Shown: positions 34,321-42,663, counted from the first letter of the stretch. The stretch is 42,663 nucleotides of DNA from Campylobacter sp. (GCF_030528245.1 NZ_JAUMZG010000009.1:1-42663), one strand, 5' to 3'. The notes: generated by a model from the sequence alone, not told the origin. Translations and numbers: made by a program.

Positions 34321-34636
34321 TTTCTAACGCTACACTTATCCGTTCCCCATCATACTCTAAAACCACAACCCTATCCCCAATATGCTTAATGATAGCCTCA
34401 CCGAGGGCATCATCCTGTCGATACCAAGTGCCGTTGATTTTTACCTTACCTGGGAAAATGGCCTGAATTTTAACCTGCGCGAGGTGCTGGAGGGTCGGGT
34501 TGGCAAAGGGGCTGTGAAGGCTTGAAAAATCAAGGGCGGTTCTTTTTTGCAAATGCGAAAAATACGCATCCTGCTCCGAGGAAGCATGGATGCTAGTAAA
34601 AAGTCCGCAAATCAAAAAAACTCGCTTCAAATTCAA
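34298..34636 (-). CDS. PilP/GspC-like periplasmic protein (Cj1475-like)
   Basis: A 112-residue protein with a signal peptide (MNLKRVFLICGLFTSIHAS) and a C-terminal beta-strand module: KVKINGTWYRQDDALGEAIIKHIGDR and VVVLEYDGERISV. This resembles the homology region of GspC/PilP proteins, which bind secretin N0 domains. The position directly before ctsD, with a 23-bp overlap, fits a secretin partner in the transformation machine. The assignment is from pattern and context, not from a named family hit. Its start overlaps the por stop by 4 bp. Confidence 0.7.
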   Translation of the reverse strand: MNLKRVFLICGLFTSIHASSEQDAYFSHLQKRTALDFSSLHSPFANPTLQHLAQVKIQAIFPGKVKINGTWYRQDDALGEAIIKHIGDRVVVLEYDGERISVALENVKMAIH

Positions 34637-37600
34637 GCCTGCTTTTCATCGCTATAATCGGCCATAGCGATGCGCTTGAGCTGCCTGTAACGGCGCTGAG
34701 CGTCTTTTTTATTGCGCTCGAAAAGCTCAAGAGCTTGGGATGGATTGGCTTTTTTTAGAGAATTATAACGCACCTCATTCATCAAAAATTCCTCATAAAG
34801 CTCCCAATTTGGCTCCTTGCTCGCTATGGTGAGAGGATTTTTTCCCTCATTTTCAAGGCGAGGGTCAAAGGTATAAAGCGGCCAGTATCCGCACTTCGTC
34901 GCAAGCTCCCCCTGCTCACCAGAGTAACCAAGCCCCCCCTTGATACCGTGCGCGATACAAGGCGAGTAGGCGACCACCAAAGATGGACCCTCGTAGGCCT
35001 CAGCCGCCATCAAGACCTTGATGAGATGATTATAATTGGCGCTGGAATTCACCTGAGCTACGAAAATATAACCATAAGTCATAGCAATCTGCCCCAAGTC
35101 TTTTTTCTGCACAGATTTACCCGCAGCGGCAAATTGCGCCACGGCACCTGTGCGTGAGGACTTGGAGCTCTGTCCGCCTGTGTTAGAATACACCTCAGTA
35201 TCCATCACCAAAATATTGACATTTTCCCCGCTGGCTAAAACATGATCAAGCCCACCATAGCCTATATCATAAGCCCAGCCGTCCCCGCCAAAAATCCAAT
35301 GCGACTTTTTCATCAAAAAGCCTTTTAAATTTAAAATGTCCCTAACGCCCTTGATGTCTTGATGCTGCTCTAAAAGAGGGAGCATTTTATCGCGGATTTG
35401 TAGGCTTTCCTCGCCTTTGTCTTTATTGGCTATCCATTCTTTAAACAAGGCACTAAGGGCATTTGGCACGGTGCTCATGTTTTCATTCATGATGTTTTCA
35501 AGGCGATTTCTTGTGTTTTCGGTGGCGATCTTCATCCCCAAGCCAAATTCAGCATTGTCCTCAAAAAGCGAATTTCCCCAAGCGGGCCCGTAGCCATTTT
35601 TCACGCTTTTTCTGTATGGCATCGATGGGGCCGAGCCTCCATAAATAGAACTGCAGCCCGTAGCATTCGCGACTATCATCCTCTCGCCAAAAAGCCTTGT
35701 GATCAAAGTGATATAAGGCGTCTCCCCACAGCCCGGACAAGCGCCGTGAAATTCAAAAAGGGGCTGGGCAAACTGCGCTCCCTTGACGCTTTCTTTATTT
35801 AAAATATCATCCTTGTAGCTGATTTCTTTGAAGAGATAGTCCGCATTTTCCTGCTCACCAAAATCCATCTCCTCCTGCAAGGGCACCATCACTAGGGATT
35901 TTTCTTTGGTCGGGCACTCATGCACACAAAGCTCACAGCCCGTGCAATCAAGCGGAGAAACTTGAATTTTAAAGCTCAACCTCTGCCCCTTCGTCCCCTT
36001 CGCCTCGAGGGTGTGTTCTTTCACGCCGCGGGGAGCCTTGGCCAACTCAGCCTCATCGATCAAAAACGGACGGATGACCGCATGGGGGCAAACGGAGGCG
36101 CATTGATTACACTGGATGCAATTCCCCTCAATCCAACGCGGCACCATAACGCCAACTCCGCGCTTTTCAAATTCAGTCGTGCCGTGCTCAAAACTACCAT
36201 CCTCATGCCCCAAAAACGCCGAAACGGGCAAATCATCGCCCTTAGCTGCGTTCATGGGTTTGACGATTTTTTCCACAAATTCTGTGCCTTTATAGACATT
36301 GGTTTGCTCTTTTTCCTTAGGCTCCAAATTTTTCCACGCAGGGTCTATCTCAACCCTCACAAGCCCATCCGCACCCACATCAATGGCCTTGTAGTTCATA
36401 TTCACAATGGCATCGCCCTTTTTGCTGTAGGATTTATAGGCAAGCTCCTTCATAAATTTTTGCGCGTCTTCGAAAGGGATGATTTTAGCAAGCTTGAAAA
36501 AAGCCGATTGCATGATGGTATTCGTGCGGTTTCCAAGCCCTATATCGCGAGCCAACTTTGTCGCGTTGATGATGTAAAAGTTGATTTCTTTTTCCGCTAG
36601 GGTTTTTTTGACCGCATCGGGGATTTGCCTTAGCGTTTCTTCGGTATTCCAAATGCTGTTGAGCAAGAAGGTCCCGCCCTTGCGGATTCCCGCTAAAACA
36701 TCATAAATTTCCAAGTAAGCCGCTACCGAACAGGCCACAAAATGCGGGGTTGAAACCAAATAGGTCGAGCGGATGGGTCTTTTGGAAAAGCGCAAATGCG
36801 ACCTTGTGTAACCGCCTGATTTCTTGCTATCGTAGGCAAAATACGCCTGCGCGTAAAAATTTGTATTGTCGCCGATAATTTTGATGGAATTTTTATTAGC
36901 CCCCACAGTGCCATCCGCACCAAGCCCATAAAACAGGCACTCTATGGTGCTTTCATCGCTGAGTGAAATTTTCTCTCCCACAGGCAAGGAAGTGTGGGTT
37001 ACATCATCGACAATGCCAATAGTGAAGCCATCTTTTGGTTTGTCAAGAGCTAAATTTTCAAAAACCGCAAACAACTGCGCAGGATCGACATCCTTAGACG
37101 AAAGCCCGTATCTGCCCCCCACAATCAAAGGCGCGTTTTCCCTACCATAAAAAGCAGCTTTCACATCCAAGTAAAGCGGCTCGCCCAAGCTTCCTGGCTC
37201 CTTTGTCCTGTCCAAAACAGCGATCTTTTTAACGGATTTTGGCATCGCTTCAAAAAAGTATTTCGCACTGAAAGGACGATAAAGATAGACCTTAAAAACC
37301 CCGACTTTCTCGCCCCTTGCGTTGAGATGATCCACCACCTCCTCCAAGGCCTGAGTAACCGAACCCATGGCGATGACGATTTTTTCAGGCTCACTATCTC
37401 CGTAATAAACGAAGGGCTTGTATTCCCTCCCTGTGATCTTAGAAATTTCTTGCATGTAGTCATTAACCACATCAGGCAGGGCGTCGTAAAAGCGATTGGT
37501 CAATTCTCTGGTTTGAAAATAAATATCATCATTTTGCGCCGTGCCGCGCGTTTTTGGATTTTCTGGATTGAGGGAAGAATTTCTAAAATTTAAAACGGCC

Positions 37601-38193
37601 TCTTTGTCCAGCAAGCGGTCAAAATGTGCATAATCCATCACTTCAACCTTTTGAATTTCGTGGCTGGTTCTGAAACCGTCAAAAAAATGGATGAAAGGCA
37701 CACGCCCCCTGATCGCCGAAAGATGCGCTACGCCTGCCAAATCCATGCTCTCTTGCACAGAATGTGAGCAAAGCATCGCAAAGCCGATTTGCCTCGCGGC
37801 ATAAATATCCTGATGATCACCAAAAATAGACAGGGCCTGAGAGGCTAAAGAGCGCGCAGCGACATGGATAACACAGGGCAAAAGCTGACCCGCAATCTTA
37901 TACATATTTGGAATTTTAAGCAAAAGCCCTTGAGATGCGGTGTAAGTGGTCGTGAGCGCACCCACTTGGAGAGAGCCGTGCACAGATCCCGCCGCACCGG
38001 CCTCGCTTTGCATCTCGACAAGTTTCACGGGCATACCGAAGAGATTTTTCTTTCCGGCGGCTGCCCACATGTCAGTATAGTCAGCCATGGGAGAGCTTGG
38101 GGTTATGGGGTAAATTCCAGCAACTTCAGTGAAGGCGTAAGCAGCGTAAGCAGCGGCCTCATTGCCATCCATAGTCTTCATAACTTTACTCAT
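34633..38193 (-). CDS. por: Pyruvate:ferredoxin/flavodoxin oxidoreductase, single-chain
   Basis: An 1186-residue homodimeric-type enzyme oxidising pyruvate to acetyl-CoA and reducing ferredoxin or flavodoxin. Domain I begins MDGNEAAAYAAYAFTEVAGIYPITPSSPM; a central gamma-type domain follows (EKIVIAMGSVTQALEEV); the ferredoxin domain carries CIQCNQCASVCP and CTGCELCVHECP; and the C-terminal thiamine-diphosphate domain shows ACPGCGETPYITL and VMDTEVYSNTGGQSSKSS. The length is standard. GAGGG lies eight bases before the ATG. Corresponds to Cj1476c. The 3' end overlaps a competence gene, so competence genes may be read from this promoter. A 7-G run (IKGGLGYSG) is in frame. Confidence 0.97.
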   Translation of the reverse strand: MSKVMKTMDGNEAAAYAAYAFTEVAGIYPITPSSPMADYTDMWAAAGKKNLFGMPVKLVEMQSEAGAAGSVHGSLQVGALTTTYTASQGLLLKIPNMYKIAGQLLPCVIHVAARSLASQALSIFGDHQDIYAARQIGFAMLCSHSVQESMDLAGVAHLSAIRGRVPFIHFFDGFRTSHEIQKVEVMDYAHFDRLLDKEAVLNFRNSSLNPENPKTRGTAQNDDIYFQTRELTNRFYDALPDVVNDYMQEISKITGREYKPFVYYGDSEPEKIVIAMGSVTQALEEVVDHLNARGEKVGVFKVYLYRPFSAKYFFEAMPKSVKKIAVLDRTKEPGSLGEPLYLDVKAAFYGRENAPLIVGGRYGLSSKDVDPAQLFAVFENLALDKPKDGFTIGIVDDVTHTSLPVGEKISLSDESTIECLFYGLGADGTVGANKNSIKIIGDNTNFYAQAYFAYDSKKSGGYTRSHLRFSKRPIRSTYLVSTPHFVACSVAAYLEIYDVLAGIRKGGTFLLNSIWNTEETLRQIPDAVKKTLAEKEINFYIINATKLARDIGLGNRTNTIMQSAFFKLAKIIPFEDAQKFMKELAYKSYSKKGDAIVNMNYKAIDVGADGLVRVEIDPAWKNLEPKEKEQTNVYKGTEFVEKIVKPMNAAKGDDLPVSAFLGHEDGSFEHGTTEFEKRGVGVMVPRWIEGNCIQCNQCASVCPHAVIRPFLIDEAELAKAPRGVKEHTLEAKGTKGQRLSFKIQVSPLDCTGCELCVHECPTKEKSLVMVPLQEEMDFGEQENADYLFKEISYKDDILNKESVKGAQFAQPLFEFHGACPGCGETPYITLITRLFGERMIVANATGCSSIYGGSAPSMPYRKSVKNGYGPAWGNSLFEDNAEFGLGMKIATENTRNRLENIMNENMSTVPNALSALFKEWIANKDKGEESLQIRDKMLPLLEQHQDIKGVRDILNLKGFLMKKSHWIFGGDGWAYDIGYGGLDHVLASGENVNILVMDTEVYSNTGGQSSKSSRTGAVAQFAAAGKSVQKKDLGQIAMTYGYIFVAQVNSSANYNHLIKVLMAAEAYEGPSLVVAYSPCIAHGIKGGLGYSGEQGELATKCGYWPLYTFDPRLENEGKNPLTIASKEPNWELYEEFLMNEVRYNSLKKANPSQALELFERNKKDAQRRYRQLKRIAMADYSDEKQA

Positions 38194-38229
38194 TTGAAAC
38201 CCTCTTTAAATTTATAACTCTTGGCAATC

Positions 38230-38235
38230 AATATA
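38230..38235 (-). promoter_or_regulatory. Probable -10 element of por
   Basis: Minus-strand TATATT lies 37 bp before the por ATG and directly abuts a 35-bp tandem duplication on its upstream side, so the duplication covers the -35 and activator region. Confidence 0.45.
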
Positions 38236-38305
38236 CTGAACCTAACATTAATCAAAACTTAACAATACAACTGAACCTAACATTAATCAAAACTTAACAA
38301 TACAC
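38236..38305. repeat. 35-bp tandem duplication upstream of por
   Basis: Two adjacent copies begin CTGAACCTAACATTAATC and differ only in the last base (38270 A versus 38305 C). They fill the gap between cadF and por. They contain no hairpin or ORF. They sit immediately upstream of the probable por -10 element, so they duplicate any operator or upstream promoter sequence there. Confidence 0.9.
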
Positions 38306-38324
38306 AAGATGGCGCTCGGGGAAA

Positions 38325-39242
38325 TTACCTTTCAATAAGGCGAATATCAACCCTTCTATTGTCCGCTCTGCCCTCTTTTGTCGCGTTACTTGAGCGGGGT
38401 CTATCCTGTCCGTAACCCTTAGTTTGGATGCGTTTTTTCTCGACCTTATTTTTTATAAATTCTTTCGCAACATTCTCCGCACGCTGCTCGGATAATTTTT
38501 GATTGTAGGCTTTGGATCCCACGCCGTCGGTGTGCCCCTCTAGGACGACATTGAATCGTTTGTTTTTGTTTGAATTTAAAATTTCAGCAAGAATCCGGAT
38601 ATCCTCCTCAAATTTTGGACTGATCGTAGCCTTACCAAAGTCAAAATGAGCCTCCAAACGAGTGCTCTCACTGCTATCACTCTCAATAGGATCGGCTTGT
38701 TTTTCCACCAAATCATCATTTTTTCCGCCCTTCACCCCCCCAAGGCCAAAGCTAATGCCAAGGGTTGAAACCCAGTTATGATGCGCGTTGAAATTCACCT
38801 GATCTCTCGTTTCAAGCCTTAAGGCTAAAGAATCTGTAAGTTTATACTTCATACCCGCACCATAATGCCCAAAACCGCCGCTTTCATTGTCAAATTGCTC
38901 GTTAGAAAACCTTTCATAACCTCCACCAGCTAAACCATAAAAGTAAAAGCTTTCACCTACATCAATGCCCTTAATCGCACTTAAAAATACTTTCGTAAGA
39001 TTTGTTCTATCAGTGTTAGAATATTTTACATTAGAATAATGCTCCAAGCCAAGCTCAAGTTGGTCAAGCCAAAAATCATCAAAATGATAGCCAAGTCTCA
39101 CACCAGTCGCTGCTCTATCATCAAGGTCCAAATTTCCCTCAAATTTATTAAAACTAAAAGTAGGAGTTAGTTCAAATTTGACACTATTATCCGCCGCAAA
39201 TAAAGCGCTTGCCAAACCTAAACATAACAATACTTTTTTCAT
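38325..39242 (-). CDS. cadF: Fibronectin-binding outer-membrane protein CadF, OmpA family
   Basis: A 305-residue protein with a signal peptide ([18 protein letters not shown]), an eight-strand beta-barrel region ([32 protein letters not shown]) and an OmpA-like peptidoglycan-binding domain ([37 protein letters not shown]). In C. jejuni CadF is an adhesin for host fibronectin through FRLS at 134-137; here the aligned residues are YKLT at 133-136 ([13 protein letters not shown]). The linker between barrel and OmpA domain also lacks the Cys pair present in C. jejuni. The ATG at 39242 is preferred over an upstream TTG because AAAGG lies six bases before it. Adhesin function here is uncertain. Confidence 0.92.
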   Translation of the reverse strand: MKKVLLCLGLASALFAADNSVKFELTPTFSFNKFEGNLDLDDRAATGVRLGYHFDDFWLDQLELGLEHYSNVKYSNTDRTNLTKVFLSAIKGIDVGESFYFYGLAGGGYERFSNEQFDNESGGFGHYGAGMKYKLTDSLALRLETRDQVNFNAHHNWVSTLGISFGLGGVKGGKNDDLVEKQADPIESDSSESTRLEAHFDFGKATISPKFEEDIRILAEILNSNKNKRFNVVLEGHTDGVGSKAYNQKLSEQRAENVAKEFIKNKVEKKRIQTKGYGQDRPRSSNATKEGRADNRRVDIRLIER

Positions 39243-39279
39243 AATCAACCTTTCAAAAATGATTTTAAAACTACAAAAA

Positions 39280-39672
39280 TTAGCGTTTAGAAAACTGCGG
39301 ACTTCTTCTTGCTTTTCTGCGTCCGTATTTTTTACGCTCTACGCTTCTGCTATCTCTAGTGAGTAAGCCTTGTGGTTTTAGCAAGGCTCTAAAATCCGCA
39401 TCCATAGCCGCTAAAGCCCTTGAAATCCCGTGTCTTAAAGCTTCAGCTTGTGCGGAGTAGCCCCCGCCTAAGGTTGTCGCACGGATATCCATAGAGGCCT
39501 CTTGCTTGGTTACGAGCAGGGGTTGCACGACCTTAAGTTTTATCGCCTCGTGTCCGCCAAGCCAAGTGTTTAAATCCACTCCATTAACGCTTATTTTCCC
39601 ACTACCAGCCCTCACCCAAACCTTAGCGATAGCGGTTTTTCTCTTACCTGTTGCGTATGTTGCTTTTGCCAT
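39280..39672 (-). CDS. rpsI: 30S ribosomal protein uS9
   Basis: A 130-residue protein with [19 protein letters not shown], the central [20 protein letters not shown] and the basic C-terminal tail ending SPQFSKR, whose last Arg reaches the P-site tRNA. It lies 2 bp after rplM, forming the usual rplM-rpsI pair. cadF begins 37 bp downstream on the same strand, and no clear terminator separates them. Confidence 0.97.
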   Translation of the reverse strand: MAKATYATGKRKTAIAKVWVRAGSGKISVNGVDLNTWLGGHEAIKLKVVQPLLVTKQEASMDIRATTLGGGYSAQAEALRHGISRALAAMDADFRALLKPQGLLTRDSRSVERKKYGRRKARRSPQFSKR

Positions 39673-39674
39673 AA

Positions 39675-40100
39675 TTATTTTCCTTCTTTAGCGATTTGTG
39701 CGGTGTGAGGATGCTCACTTCCTGCGTAAATTTTAAGTTTTTTAAGCATAGCTCTGCCTAAGTTTGTTTTAGGAAGCATACCTCTAACGGCTAATTTATA
39801 AAGCTTTGCAGGGTTTTTTTCAAGCAAATCTCCAAATTTCTCACTCTTCACACTTCCAAAATAGCCAGAATGCCTGTGATAAAGTTTATCTTCAGCCTTA
39901 TTTGCCCCAGTGAAAACAGCTTTTGAAGCATTGATGATGACGACATAATCTCCACAATCAACATTAGGCGTATAGCAAGGCTTATTTTTACCCCTTAAAA
40001 TCGTCGCCACCTCTGTTAAAAGACGACCAAAACGCTTTCCCTCAGCGTCTAAAACAATCCACTCGCGTTTGACTTCGTTTGGCTTTGTTATCTTTGTCAT
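39675..40100 (-). CDS. rplM: 50S ribosomal protein uL13
   Basis: A 141-residue protein: [48 protein letters not shown] and [15 protein letters not shown] are all standard uL13 segments. The ATG at 40100 was chosen because it gives the usual [14 protein letters not shown] start and follows AAAGG at eight bases. A TTG six codons upstream is not needed. Confidence 0.97.
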   Translation of the reverse strand: MTKITKPNEVKREWIVLDAEGKRFGRLLTEVATILRGKNKPCYTPNVDCGDYVVIINASKAVFTGANKAEDKLYHRHSGYFGSVKSEKFGDLLEKNPAKLYKLAVRGMLPKTNLGRAMLKKLKIYAGSEHPHTAQIAKEGK

Positions 40101-40135
40101 TTTTTTAACCTTTGCCAAAAATTTTCTAAGGAAAC

Positions 40136-40141
40136 GATTGT
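40136..40141 (-). promoter_or_regulatory. Probable -10 element of rplM-rpsI
   Basis: Minus-strand TACAAT in CATTACAATCGTTTCC lies about 36 bp before the rplM ATG. The ATTACAATCG string is shared with the ccoG promoter region. Confidence 0.4.
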
Positions 40142-41192
40142 AATGACATAGGCTTTAATTATGCTTAATTTAAGTGAAGTTAAAGCTAAATTTTGATTTT
40201 TGAATCGGCACTTCTGAGCAAGATGCCAATTTTAAGAATTATTGTACCCACTCAAGTCTTTTTCACAAAATAACGATAAAAAATTTTATATTATTTTGCC
40301 AAGAAATGACAATGTGTGATTTGACTAAAATTAAGAAAAACAAAAATGAAAATAACTCATGCAAAGCCAAGAACTCTTATCCAAAAAAGAACTAGTATGG
40401 AAATCTTAAAATTAAAGAAAGAATCTAAATAAGTTCAAGGAAAATTTACTTTTTATACTTGATTTAAAAACAGAAAAAATTTGTAAGCTTTGAGATAAAA
40501 ATGTCTTCAGTTTCTGCTCCACTCGATGCGCCTTACAAAAGTCTAAAAAGCTAAAAGATGAGTTCGTACAAGATAAACTCTTGATTAAAAATAAAACCAA
40601 TCAATGGGAAAACCAAATCTTTAATTTCACTCGGATGAGCATTATCTAAATGAAAAGGTTAGTTTTTTTTAAAAAACTTTTAAACAAAGTACTTTTGCCT
40701 AAAAAGCTTGAGAGTCTTATCTTAAAAAGATGAATTAGCTTTTTGTTTCAATGATGCTTTAATAAAAAAGCTGGTTATAAAACAAACCTTTAAAAGATAA
40801 AATTGATCTTAAAAAGTTCCACACCGTATTGAAAAGCTTCTGAAAATCTGAAATATGAGAATTGTTAAGTAATGAGGTTTTCAAATGAAAAAGCGCTTGA
40901 GAATTTAATTCATAAGATCGAATCAAGAAGTCAGGCTGATAGTAGAATTAATCTTACAAGAGCTTATAAAAAACAATAATAAGGTAGAGCTTGATGTTAT
41001 ACCTGCAAGCATAGACTTTAAATACTTTGAGGAAAAGGAGACTCGAAACAAAGGTTCAAACTCTCTTAGCCAATCAAGATAATACCAATCAGAGCAAAAA
41101 GAGCTAAGGATGTGTTGGGATAGATAGTTAGGGGGGGTTTAATGATGATTGACACAAAATTATATAGAAATATTGATTTTGTGTAGAGAGAA
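40142..41192. other. AT-rich gene-free region with decayed coding sequence
   Basis: No intact gene. On the plus strand one frame (40359-40980) strings together short coding-like pieces separated by stops: MQSQELLSKKELVWKS, then KFKENLLFILDLKTEKICKL, then DKNVFSFCSTRCALQKSKK, then MKRLVFFKKLLNKVLL. In another frame near 40910-41080 an open stretch reads VRLIVELILQELIKNNNKVE followed by LDVIPASIDFKYFEEKE. Codon composition here is AT-extreme, so some of this could be chance. I do not recognise the proteins. A run of 7 G is at 41131-41137. The downstream edge is the decayed abiE pair, so this may be further cargo of the same lost element. Confidence 0.5.
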
Positions 41193-41731
41193 ATGAAGCA
41201 AAAAGAACTTTTTAAAATGCTTGATTTTTTGATAGTTTGGGATTATAGGCTTTTAAATTTGATCACATTAGAATGTTTTTCAATAAAAGAAACGAAAAAT
41301 ATTTACAGGTAGCTCTAAATAGACATTGCAAAAACGGTTTATTATGCAATGCTCTAAAGGGACTTACATTAAATCCCAGAGCCAAAAAGCCCTTATTTTA
41401 TTAGAAAATTTAGCAAGCATTTTAAGATAATGCAACTTTTTATTTGAATCTTAAATCAAGATTAAGTGAAGAGGGTTTGATTTCTCAAATGCCAAATAAG
41501 CTTACTTTATCTCTCAAGGCCATCATCAAATTTTTAAAACACCTTGTGATATGATTGAGTTTGTTCATAGCCAATAAAACAAAGGAATTTTTGAAATTTT
41601 GTTTTTGATAAGAATAGAAAAATTTACATTACTTCGGGAGAATTAGCCATTATAATGATATTTATAGACGCAAAAAATATAGATTTATACGAAGGACAAC
41701 TCAGATTAAGGATAGAGATGAATTTACTTGA
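41193..41731 (+). pseudogene. AbiEi-type antitoxin of a type IV toxin-antitoxin system, decayed
   Basis: Pieces of one protein occur in successive frames. MKQKELFKMLDFLI to ETKNIYR ends at a TAG (41311). The next frame continues QVALNRHCKNGLL and LNPRAKKP. Later RLSEEGLISQMPNKLT is followed, after another shift, by ISQGHHQIFKTP and IEFVHSQ, a TAA (41575), and then KIYITSGELA, and finally NIDLYEGQLRLR. This order (N-terminal winged-helix-like part, then the GHHQIFKTP-type core) fits AbiEi-family antitoxins as I remember them. The intended stop at 41731 would overlap the toxin start. With at least four frame changes and several stops, no functional antitoxin is expected. Confidence 0.68.
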
Positions 41732-42363
41732 AGTCGCCAAAATACGCTATCAATATTCCTTTACTTTTTACCATAGTCAAGGAGCTTTTACATCATGATA
41801 TTTTAGAAACGCTTTATGAAAGTCCTATCGGTAATTTTTATAGCATTTCAAGGTGGGACAGCTCTAAAGCTTTGTTGTAACAATAATATAGATATGCGAG
41901 GATTCGGACTTTGTGATTAATGAGGGCTTTAAATTTAAACTTAGTGATATGTGTTTTTTCAAAAAAAATTTTCAAAAAATTTCTTTGAAATATGGGCTTG
42001 ACATTAAGTTTGATGAGCCAAAAAACGATGATAGCTTTGTGAAAAAAAACACTGCTAAAGTTTTACTTCCACTCACAAATGGACAAAAAGTAAAAATCAA
42101 TATAGAAATCGCTCAAATTCCAAGCTATCAAAATGGCCTCAGAATTATCAATAACAATTATCCCAATAATGAATTTAGTGTCAATACGCCTATATTAGGG
42201 TAGTTAAGGTAGATAGGAAATTTTAGCAGATAAAATCATCGCTTTAACAGCAAGAGCCTTTGTAAAATTTAGAGATTTTTAGGATATAAAATTTTTAAAT
42301 GGTTCTAATATTCTATATAATATGAATTTGACAAGAGCAAAAATAAATGATCATGAAAGATAG
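41718..42363 (+). pseudogene. AbiEii-type nucleotidyltransferase toxin, decayed
   Basis: Starts MNLLEVAK at 41718, then shifts frame. The nucleotidyltransferase signature is split over two frames: FQGGTALKL (from 41846) and EDSDFVINEG (from 41898), together the GGTALxL...RxSEDxDF motif of AbiEii/MNT-fold toxins. The longest intact piece (41913-42203) continues FKFKLSDMCFFKKNFQKIS and KVKINIEIAQIPSYQ. Another frame then gives EILADKIIALTARAFVKFRD, where a TAG (42280) replaces the Trp expected in RDFWDIKF. AbiEii proteins transfer nucleotides to targets such as tRNA and block growth when free of AbiEi. Multiple frameshifts and stops make this a relic. Confidence 0.8.
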
Positions 42364-42619
42364 AAAGTTTTACCGACAAGCTCAATTCTCTTCTTTAAAA
42401 ATTTCAAGGCTGGGGATTCCAGCCTTGAAGTTATCTTACATCTTGTAAATTCCCGCATAAATTGCAAATAAATTTTTAACAAATCTGGTCCATCGTTTTT
42501 AGTTTTTGAGTATCGACACACCCATGACGCTCACAAATTTTCACAGCAAACAATAATTTTTTAACCATCATTAAGAAAATTTATTTACCATAAATCCAGA
42601 TTAAAAATAAGGAATTTTC
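42364..42619. other. Intergenic region upstream of trxB
   Basis: Contains a strong hairpin (listed separately) and an AT-rich stretch. On the minus strand a 30-codon ORF (42476-42568; MVKKLLFAVKICERHGC and so on) has no clear ribosome-binding site. On the plus strand AAGGA lies just before trxB. No other gene is seen. Confidence 0.45.
42403..42429. terminator. Strong hairpin, likely terminator (best on minus strand)
   Basis: TTCAAGGCTGG (42403-42413) pairs perfectly with CCAGCCTTGAA (42419-42429) around a 5-base loop. On the minus strand the hairpin is followed by ATTTTTAAAG; on the plus strand only by GTTATCTT. It therefore fits a transcript coming leftward from the trxB side, or a weaker bidirectional terminator after abiEii. 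Confidence 0.7.
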
Positions 42620-42663
42620 ATGTTGGATTTAGCGATCATTGGCGGGGGTCCTGCGGGTCTTAG
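42620..42663 (+). CDS. trxB: Thioredoxin reductase, N-terminus only
   Basis: The first 14 complete codons are MLDLAIIGGGPAGL, the FAD-binding GxGxxG start of thioredoxin reductase; the match to Campylobacter TrxB is exact as far as I recall. AAGGA lies six bases before the ATG. The enzyme uses NADPH and FAD to reduce thioredoxin. Other FAD enzymes have similar starts, so the name is likely rather than certain. The gene continues past the window end. Confidence 0.8.
   Translation, partial: MLDLAIIGGGPAGL

Noticed and set aside
35920-36600. 226-codon ORF opposite por
   Set aside because: Shadow frame of a highly conserved gene, with no recognisable domain.
38236-38305. CRISPR array at the 35-bp repeat
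   Set aside because: The two copies are directly adjacent with no spacers, and no cas genes are present.
40101-42619. tRNA, rRNA, tmRNA or insertion sequence in the AT-rich gap
   Set aside because: No TpsiC-like arm, terminal inverted repeats or transposase motifs were seen on either strand.

Overview
The window reads as chromosome of a Campylobacter species (Campylobacterota). The predicted proteins match, from memory, C. jejuni gene blocks Cj0345-Cj0372 (trpE to glutathionylspermidine synthase-like) and Cj1470c-Cj1480c (ctsF to rplM), including genus markers: CmeABC/CmeR, CosR, CadF and the Cts competence proteins. Coding sequence is clearly G+C-richer than in C. jejuni, so this is probably a different, G+C-richer species. 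Genes are tightly packed, with 1-23 nt overlaps inside operons. I see no rRNA, tRNA, CRISPR array or intact insertion sequence.

Layout. 1-6181 (minus strand) is a restriction-modification (R-M) hot spot. An AT-rich block of four genes (SPPY methyltransferase, frameshifted TdeIII-type endonuclease, an unclassified endonuclease-like protein, DPPF methyltransferase) sits with base-level junctions between a UPF0323 lipoprotein gene and a glutathionylspermidine synthase-like gene. A probable type I HsdS gene begins right after the latter and runs off the window. 6295-14633 holds rpsU, then ccoG-cmeR and the cmeABC efflux operon with a recognisable CmeR operator, then a small conserved gene. 14765-19574 holds a HemN-like radical SAM gene, the minus-strand operon glmM-lspA-hemJ, and plsY-folB. 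19640-25540 carries cosR, a ferredoxin, ppx/gppA, a flagellar cheX-like/fliN/fliO-like operon, and the end of the trp operon, which runs to 28950 (trpE-trpGD-trpF-trpB-trpA).

29095-38193 (minus strand) is one long unit. Pyruvate:ferredoxin oxidoreductase (por) is followed by overlapping natural-transformation genes: PilP-like, ctsD, ctsP, a TPR-like membrane protein, ctsE and ctsF. 38325-40100 holds cadF, rpsI and rplM. 40101-42619 is an AT-rich graveyard containing a badly decayed type IV toxin-antitoxin pair (abiEi/abiEii) and an unrecognised decayed stretch. The window ends at the first codons of trxB.

Most notable points: clean R-M cassette insertion that reuses the ribosome-binding site of the host gene; a short deletion that probably inactivated the TdeIII-type nuclease; loss of the FRLS motif in CadF; an exact 35-bp tandem duplication directly upstream of the por promoter; a leader ORF overlapping trpE; a C8 tract in ctsD; and the abiE relics. 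Gene-order comparisons and family assignments come from recall and sequence reading; no database search was run.
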